From Candidatus Pacearchaeota archaeon UBA284 (lineage in GTDB: Archaea; Nanobdellota; Nanobdellia; Pacearchaeales; UBA284): a DNA stretch of 10,045 bases. Position 1 is the stretch's first letter; the number at the start of each line of letters is the position of its first letter. The notes beneath the pieces are model-generated. The model was given only the letters and a program-made list of their open reading frames with translations, was not told the DNA's origin and made no database searches. Location: assembly GCA_002499185.1 (NCBI GenBank), contig DAKN01000080.1, positions 1-10,045 of the forward strand, read 5' to 3'. Below are positions 4,706 to 10,045 of this stretch, piece after piece. The position numbers and the translations under genes are program-made.

Positions 4706-6505
4706 ATGGCTATAGATATATTTTACAACGGACATTTCATTGGAGAAACAGACAATTCAAAGCAATTTATAGAAAGTGTAAAAGAAAAGAGAAGAAAAGG
4801 AGAATTGCCTAGAGAAATAAGCATTAGATTTAATGATTCTACCGATGCAATTTTATTAACAACAGATATAGGAAGAGTTCTGAGACCATTGGTAATTGTA
4901 AAGAATGGAAAGCCCGTTTTGACACAAGAACATATAGAAAAAATAAAGAAAGGAGAAATGTCCTGGGATGATTTAATCAATGAAGGAATTATTGAATATG
5001 TTGATGCTTCTGAAGAAGATAATTTGTTTATAGCAATAGAAGAAAAAGATCTTACAAATGAACATACCCATATTGAAATAGATCCTATTGCGATGTTTGG
5101 ATTAGTCACATCTTTAGTTCCTTTTGCAAATCACGACCATAGTTCAAGACTTGCGAGAGGAAGCAAAACACAAAAACAGGCTCTTGGTCTATATGCTGCA
5201 AATTATTTAGATTTAATTGATACAGATGTTAATATCTTGCATTATCCACAAAAACCCGTTGTAAGAAGTTTTGTTTATGATAGAGCAAATTTTTATCCTG
5301 CAGGACAAAATGTTGTCGTCGCAGTTATGCCATATGATGGTTATAATATGAGCGATGCATTAGTAATAAATAAGGGAAGTTTGCAGAGGGGACTTGCAAG
5401 ATCAACATATTTTAGACCATACATATCAACAGAATTATATTATACAGGAAACTTATCTGATGAAATTTGCATTCCAAGTAAAGATTCAACAGGCTACAGA
5501 ACAGAATCTAAATACAAATATCTTGAAGAAGACGGGATTGTTTTTCCAGAAGCAGATTTAAATGAAGAAGATGCAGTTATAGGAAAAGTTTCACCGCCAA
5601 AATTCCTTCTTGAAATGGAAGAAATTTCATTGGCAAAAGCAAAGAAAGAAAATTCAACAGTAATTAAACAAGGAGAAAAAGGAATAGTCGACGGAGTTTT
5701 TATAACAACAAATGGAGAAGGACACAAAACAGTCCAGGTTAGAATAAGAGATACAAGAATGCCTGAAATTGGAGATAAGTTTGCAACATGCCACGGACAA
5801 AAGGGGGTTTTAGGATTCATTGCACCAGAAGAAGATATTCCATTTACTTCAAAAGGGGTAAAACCTGATTTGATATTTAATCCCCATGGATTGCCAAGCA
5901 GAATGACTGTAAGTTATTTAATCGAATTATTATCCGGAAAAGTTGGCAGTGCTTCAGGAAAAGTAATTGATGGTACAGCATTTTCAATAAATGATACAAC
6001 AGAATTGGAAAAAACATTATTTGATTTAGGATTCAGACAAGACGGAAAAGAAGTTTTCTATGATCCAGTAACTGGAAAACCATTAGAGGCAAGAATTTTC
6101 GTCGGCAATATTTATTATTTAAGATTAAGATATATGGTTGCAAATAAAATTCAGATGAGAGCATCTGGAAAAATTGCATTATTGACAAGACAACCAGTAG
6201 AAGGAAGAGCAAAAGGTGGAGCATTAAGATTGGGAGAAATGGAAAAAGATGCATTAGTAGCACATGGAGCATCATTATTGCTAAAAGAAAGATTCAGTTC
6301 AGATAATGTTGTAGTTTATGTATGTCCACAATGCGGCAGTCTTGGTACACACGATAGAATAAAGAAAAAGGACATCTGCACATTATGTGGAAATCAAAGG
6401 CTTGAACCAATTGAAATATCTTATGCATCAAAATTATTGATAGAGGAATTAATTTCAATGCATTTGTTCCCTCATTTAGTATTAAAGAATAAATATGAAC
6501 AATAA
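4706..6505 (+). CDS. rpoB1: DNA-directed RNA polymerase subunit B' (C-terminal half of B)
   Basis: A 599-aa protein of normal length, the C-terminal half of B carrying the hybrid-binding, wall, anchor and clamp-contact regions. Visible in order: DIGRVLRPLVIVKNGKPV, then GLVTSLVPFANHDHSSR and KQALGLYAANYLDL, HYPQKPVV, GYNMSDALVINKGSLQRGLA (about 213-230), GDKFATCHGQKGVLG (356-370), LIFNPHGLPSRMT, and RQPVEGRAKGGALRLGEMEK. The C-terminal zinc ribbon has CPQC (Cys540, Cys543) and CTLC (Cys558, Cys561). Two well-known positions differ from the common form: Ser216 stands where bacterial beta Glu813 and Rpb2 Glu836 sit, next to the kept Asp217; Cys362 replaces the arginine of the usual SRHGQKG. Lys358 and Lys366 are kept. 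The start at 4706 has no in-frame alternative matching the family better. rpoA follows after 11 nt. Confidence 0.97.
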   Translation: MAIDIFYNGHFIGETDNSKQFIESVKEKRRKGELPREISIRFNDSTDAILLTTDIGRVLRPLVIVKNGKPVLTQEHIEKIKKGEMSWDDLINEGIIEYVDASEEDNLFIAIEEKDLTNEHTHIEIDPIAMFGLVTSLVPFANHDHSSRLARGSKTQKQALGLYAANYLDLIDTDVNILHYPQKPVVRSFVYDRANFYPAGQNVVVAVMPYDGYNMSDALVINKGSLQRGLARSTYFRPYISTELYYTGNLSDEICIPSKDSTGYRTESKYKYLEEDGIVFPEADLNEEDAVIGKVSPPKFLLEMEEISLAKAKKENSTVIKQGEKGIVDGVFITTNGEGHKTVQVRIRDTRMPEIGDKFATCHGQKGVLGFIAPEEDIPFTSKGVKPDLIFNPHGLPSRMTVSYLIELLSGKVGSASGKVIDGTAFSINDTTELEKTLFDLGFRQDGKEVFYDPVTGKPLEARIFVGNIYYLRLRYMVANKIQMRASGKIALLTRQPVEGRAKGGALRLGEMEKDALVAHGASLLLKERFSSDNVVVYVCPQCGSLGTHDRIKKKDICTLCGNQRLEPIEISYASKLLIEELISMHLFPHLVLKNKYEQ

Positions 6506-6516
6506 ACAAAATAAAA

Positions 6517-9500
6517 ATGAAACCAATAATCAAACAAGTCAAGGAAATTCAATTTAGTTTGTTATCTCCTGAAAGCATAAAGAAATTTGCTGTTGCTAAA
6601 ATAGTAACTCCAGAATTATATGATATGGATGGATATCCTGTTGATGGTGGATTGATGGATTTAAGATTGGGAGCAATAGGTCCGGGAGTTAGATGCAGAA
6701 CTTGTGGCAATGATTTAAAATCTTGTTTAGGGCATTTTGGTTTTATTGAATTAGCTCGTCCTGTTTTACACATTAAATTTTTGCCAATGATTGAATTATG
6801 TTTGAAATCAACATGTCAAGAATGTGGAAGAATATTATTAGGTGAAGATGAATTAAAAATAAAAAAAATTGAAAAAGCAAAAACTGCAAAAAAATGTCCT
6901 TATTGTAATGCTAAACAAGATAAAACAAAATTGGAAAAACCATCAAGTTTTTATATTGGAAAGAAAAGATTAACTCCAACGGAAATAAGGGAAAGATTGG
7001 TTAAAATTTCTGATGCTGATTTAGATTTACTTGGAATTAATCCTAAAACTTGCAGACCTGAATGGAGCGTATTAACTATCTTATTGGTTCCTCCGGTTAC
7101 TGTAAGACCATCCATAACACTAGAAACAGGAGAAAGATCAGAAGATGATTTAACACATAAACTTAGCGATATTGTAAGAAGTAATCAGAGATTATGGGAA
7201 AATCTTAACGCAGGAGCCCCAGAAGTAATTATAGAAGATTTATGGGATTTATTGCAATATCATGTTACTACTTTCTTTGATAATAATATTTCAAATATAC
7301 CTCCAGCAAGGCATAGAAGCGGACAGCCATTAAAGACAATAACTGAAAGAATAAAGGGTAAGGAAGGAAGAATAAGACATAATCTTGCTGGAAAAAGAGT
7401 AGATTATTCAAGTAGAACAGTTGTAAGTCCAGATCCATTTATTGATTTAAATGAAGTGGGCGTTCCTTATGAAGTTGCTAAAGTTTTAACTGTTCCTGAA
7501 AAAGTAACAACACAAAATATTGATTCATTAAAAGAATTGCTTAATAAAAAAGAATATCCAGGAGCAGTAGGTATAGCAAGGCCGGATGGAAAAAAGAAAA
7601 GAATTACAGAAGAAACAAGAGAACAATTAATCGAAGAATTAATTGAAGGGTATAGTGTTGAAAGAAATCTTGAGAATGGTGATATTGTTTTATTTAATAG
7701 ACATCCAAGCCTGCATAGAATGTCATTAATGGCTCACAATGTTAGAGTTTTGCCTGGAAGAACATTTAGAATTCATCCAGGAACAACATTTCCATATAAT
7801 GCGGATTTTGATGGAGATGAGATGAATATCCATGTTCCACAGACAGAAGAAGCTCAAGTAGAAGCAAGAGTTTTGTTAGATGTAGCACAAAATTTAATTT
7901 CTCCTAAAATAAATGCAAATGTTTTAGGATGTATAGAAGATGCAGTTACTGGATTATATTTATTAACCTCAAAGGAAAAAATTCCAAAATCAACAGCAGT
8001 TCAATTACTTATTTTATGTGGGGCAGATGAAAAACATCTGGCTTCTTTGAAAGAAAATGTTTCAGGAAGAGAAATTTTAAGCATATTAATGCCAAAAGTA
8101 ACTTTCGCAAGCAAAACAAAAGGCTGTAAGGGAAAAGAATGTCCTTACTTTGAAAACTGCAAAAAAGAAAATTGTCCAAGTAATGCTTATGTTTCAATAA
8201 AAGATGGAAAAATTACATCAGGAATAATTGATGAAAAAATACTCGGAGTTGAAACAAATAATTTAATCAGAGAATTGGATAAACAAGCAGGAAGAAAAGA
8301 AACAATGAAATTCCTAAAACAAGTTTTCTTGCTTGGTGTTTTATATTTGACAAAATGCGGATTGACTTTATCGTTAGAAGATATCAAAACTTTAAAATCT
8401 GTAAAAGAAGAGACATCTAAATTAATAAAAGATGCTGAAAAAAAAGTTGAAAATTTAATTGGTTCATATTATGATAACAGTCTTGAAATTATTCCAGGAA
8501 AATCACTTGAAGAAAGTAGGGAAATTAAAATTTCTCAAGCATTAAATGAAGTAAGAACAAAAGTAGGAAATGTAGCAAAAAAAGGACTTGATAAAAATAA
8601 TCCAGCATATTTAATGACTGTCTGCGGAGCAAAGGGTAATTTACTGCAATTAACACAGATGTCTTGTGTTGTAGGACAACAATCTCTGTGGGGTAAAAGA
8701 GTAAACATTGGTTATCACGGAAGAACCTTGCCTTTCTATAAACAGAACGACTTAAGTCCAAGAGCACACGGATTTGTTGAAAATAGTTTTTTAAGTGGAT
8801 TAGATCCAGATGAATTTTTCTTTACCGCAATTACTGGAAGAGATAGTCTGATGGATACTGCACTTAGAACACCAAAATCCGGTTACTTATATAGGAGATT
8901 AACAAATGCATTGCAAGATATGAGAGCAGAATATGATGGAACCGTTAGAGATTCAAATGCTAATATCATTCAATTTTTATATGGTGAAGACGGGATAGAT
9001 GTTTCAAAAGAACATTTAGAAGATGGAAAAATTGCCCCAGGAGAAGCCGTAGGAACAGTCACAGCGCAAAGTTTTGGAGAACCATCTGTTCAGATGACAT
9101 TAAATGTTTTCCATTTCGCAGGAGTCAGCGAGATGCAGGTTACATTGGGTTTACCAAGACTTATTGAAATATTTGACGCAAGAAAAGAACCATCAACACC
9201 TTCAATGGAAATTCATGTTGAAAAAGAACTAAACAGCGAAGAAAGCATTAGAAAACTTGCAACAAAAGTAAAAGAAGTTAGATTAATAGATATAGCAAAA
9301 GAAATTATTGTTGATTTTACGAATGAAAGAATCAATGTCAAATTGAATAAGGAAATAATGAGGGACTTTTCGTTAAACATAGCTAAAATAGCAGAAGCAA
9401 TTGAAGCAAAGGAATTAAAAGTAAGAAAAGAGGAAGATGCCATAATAATATACCCTAAGAAAACAAAAGAAATAAGCTTTAAGGAATTATATAAGGTAAA

Positions 9501-10045
9501 AGAAAAAATAAAATTACTTATTATTTCTGGAATTAAGGGAATAAAACAAGTATTGCCAATAAAGAAAGATAATGGTGATTATGTTATTTTAACAGCTGGA
9601 TCAAATCTTGAAGAAATATTAAAAGTAAAAGGAGTTAACAAGGAAAAAACCACAACCAACAATCTTTACGAAATTGCAAAAATGTTTGGAATCGAAGCAG
9701 CAAGACAAGCAATAATCAATGAAGTTAACAAGGTTTTGGAAAAACAGGGATTATCTATAAGTGAAAAACATGTTAAATTAATAGCCGATGCAATGACTGT
9801 AAGCGGAAAAATAAAAGGAGTAACGAGAGTAGGTATAATCAGTGATAAATTTTCAATTTTGGCAAGAGCATCTTTTGAAACGCCAATTAAGCATTTCATT
9901 AACGCAGCAATCAATGGTGCAACAGATCATTTAGTTAGTGTTGTAGAAAATTTAATATTAAACCAACCAGTCCCAGTAGGAACAGGGCTTCCAGGATTAA
10001 TGGTAAAATTATCTGAAAAAGGACTTGAATCTTTGGCTCCGCAAA
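6517..10045 (+). CDS. rpoA: DNA-directed RNA polymerase subunit A, A' and A'' fused in one frame (3' end outside window)
   Basis: An uninterrupted frame of 1176 codons to the right edge; I read every codon from 6517 and found no stop. It covers both A' and A'', which most archaea encode separately. A' part: zinc site Cys60, Cys63, Cys70, His73; second zinc site Cys100, Cys103, Cys127, Cys130; FNRHPSLHRMS (393-403); catalytic NADFDGDEMN with Asp430, Asp432 and Asp434 holding the active-site magnesium; four cysteines (537, 542, 548, 553) in the funnel region; bridge helix about 765-800 (TGRDSLMDTALRTPKSGY). A'' part: PGEAVGTVTAQSFGEPS, trigger loop QMTLNVFHFAG with Gln859 and His866, GLPRLIEIFDARKEPSTPSM, jaw, and the C-terminal block from YEIAKMFGIEAARQAIINEV to VPVGTG (about 1050-1160). 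The junction between A' (YGEDGID, ending 828) and A'' (PGEAVG, 841) is only 12 residues. Most A'' proteins end soon after VPVGTG, so little is probably missing. Last gene visible of the rpo operon. Confidence 0.96.
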   Translation, partial: MKPIIKQVKEIQFSLLSPESIKKFAVAKIVTPELYDMDGYPVDGGLMDLRLGAIGPGVRCRTCGNDLKSCLGHFGFIELARPVLHIKFLPMIELCLKSTCQECGRILLGEDELKIKKIEKAKTAKKCPYCNAKQDKTKLEKPSSFYIGKKRLTPTEIRERLVKISDADLDLLGINPKTCRPEWSVLTILLVPPVTVRPSITLETGERSEDDLTHKLSDIVRSNQRLWENLNAGAPEVIIEDLWDLLQYHVTTFFDNNISNIPPARHRSGQPLKTITERIKGKEGRIRHNLAGKRVDYSSRTVVSPDPFIDLNEVGVPYEVAKVLTVPEKVTTQNIDSLKELLNKKEYPGAVGIARPDGKKKRITEETREQLIEELIEGYSVERNLENGDIVLFNRHPSLHRMSLMAHNVRVLPGRTFRIHPGTTFPYNADFDGDEMNIHVPQTEEAQVEARVLLDVAQNLISPKINANVLGCIEDAVTGLYLLTSKEKIPKSTAVQLLILCGADEKHLASLKENVSGREILSILMPKVTFASKTKGCKGKECPYFENCKKENCPSNAYVSIKDGKITSGIIDEKILGVETNNLIRELDKQAGRKETMKFLKQVFLLGVLYLTKCGLTLSLEDIKTLKSVKEETSKLIKDAEKKVENLIGSYYDNSLEIIPGKSLEESREIKISQALNEVRTKVGNVAKKGLDKNNPAYLMTVCGAKGNLLQLTQMSCVVGQQSLWGKRVNIGYHGRTLPFYKQNDLSPRAHGFVENSFLSGLDPDEFFFTAITGRDSLMDTALRTPKSGYLYRRLTNALQDMRAEYDGTVRDSNANIIQFLYGEDGIDVSKEHLEDGKIAPGEAVGTVTAQSFGEPSVQMTLNVFHFAGVSEMQVTLGLPRLIEIFDARKEPSTPSMEIHVEKELNSEESIRKLATKVKEVRLIDIAKEIIVDFTNERINVKLNKEIMRDFSLNIAKIAEAIEAKELKVRKEEDAIIIYPKKTKEISFKELYKVKEKIKLLIISGIKGIKQVLPIKKDNGDYVILTAGSNLEEILKVKGVNKEKTTTNNLYEIAKMFGIEAARQAIINEVNKVLEKQGLSISEKHVKLIADAMTVSGKIKGVTRVGIISDKFSILARASFETPIKHFINAAINGATDHLVSVVENLILNQPVPVGTGLPGLMVKLSEKGLESLAPQ

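Noticed and set aside
4723..5109. Minus-strand open frame of 128 codons inside rpoB'
   Set aside because: It lies fully within a clearly conserved gene, and its translation is serine/phenylalanine-rich with no family features, as expected for the complement of AT-rich coding DNA.
8009..9914. Several minus-strand open frames of 60-80 codons inside rpoA
   Set aside because: All are shadows of the conserved plus-strand frame; none has a recognisable product.
6517..10045. An intein or frameshift inside the long rpoA frame
   Set aside because: All conserved blocks follow each other without a long insertion, no intein end motifs were seen, and every codon reads through in one frame.
1..10045. A defence, mobile or otherwise new multi-gene system
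   Set aside because: The genes are core transcription, polyamine/translation-factor and regulator genes; there are no transposases, integrases, direct-repeat arrays, nucleases or toxin-antitoxin pairs. The novelty is in gene structure and residues, not a new cassette.

Overview
The window is archaeal. It holds an RNA polymerase operon in the archaeal order (rpoH, rpoB'', rpoB', rpoA), a deoxyhypusine synthase-family gene, a TrmB-type regulator and promoters of the BRE/TATA kind. The DNA is strongly AT-rich, arginine is mostly AGA/AGG, and start codons follow A-runs (usually TAAAAATG) with no Shine-Dalgarno sequence. B split into B'' and B' points to the euryarchaeal/DPANN side of the Archaea. 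A small-genome DPANN-type lineage is a reasonable guess, but no rRNA is present to confirm it.

Layout. Positions 1-1293, minus strand: a compact operon of a 155-aa glycine-rich unknown protein, a TrmB-family regulator 2 nt later, and the first four codons of a third gene 2 nt after that. Positions 1294-1447: its control region, with a textbook BRE/TATA flanked by inverted repeats built on TTACT/AGTAA. Positions 1448-2809, minus strand: a small pyruvoyl-type AdoMet decarboxylase (SpeD/SpeH family), then a deoxyhypusine synthase (DHS) family gene with its own probable leaderless promoter. Positions 2810-2987: a divergent promoter region. Positions 2988-10045, plus strand: rpoH, rpoB'', rpoB' and a long rpoA in which A' and A'' are one open frame running off the right edge. 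No gene-free stretch exceeds 300 bases, and I see no tRNA, rRNA, CRISPR array, insertion sequence or intein.

How the genes work together. The plus-strand genes encode the catalytic core of RNA polymerase plus the H subunit. The SpeD/DHS pair looks like polyamine supply and polyamine use, most simply for modifying translation factor aIF5A. Several residues that contact spermidine in human DHS are changed here, so the amine actually used is open. The TrmB operon looks self-regulated.

The points most worth a second look are: split B with fused A, and a very short A'/A'' junction; the altered amine pocket of the DHS-family protein beside an unusual SpeD; the paired inverted repeats around the TrmB operon promoter; and near-active-site substitutions in B'.
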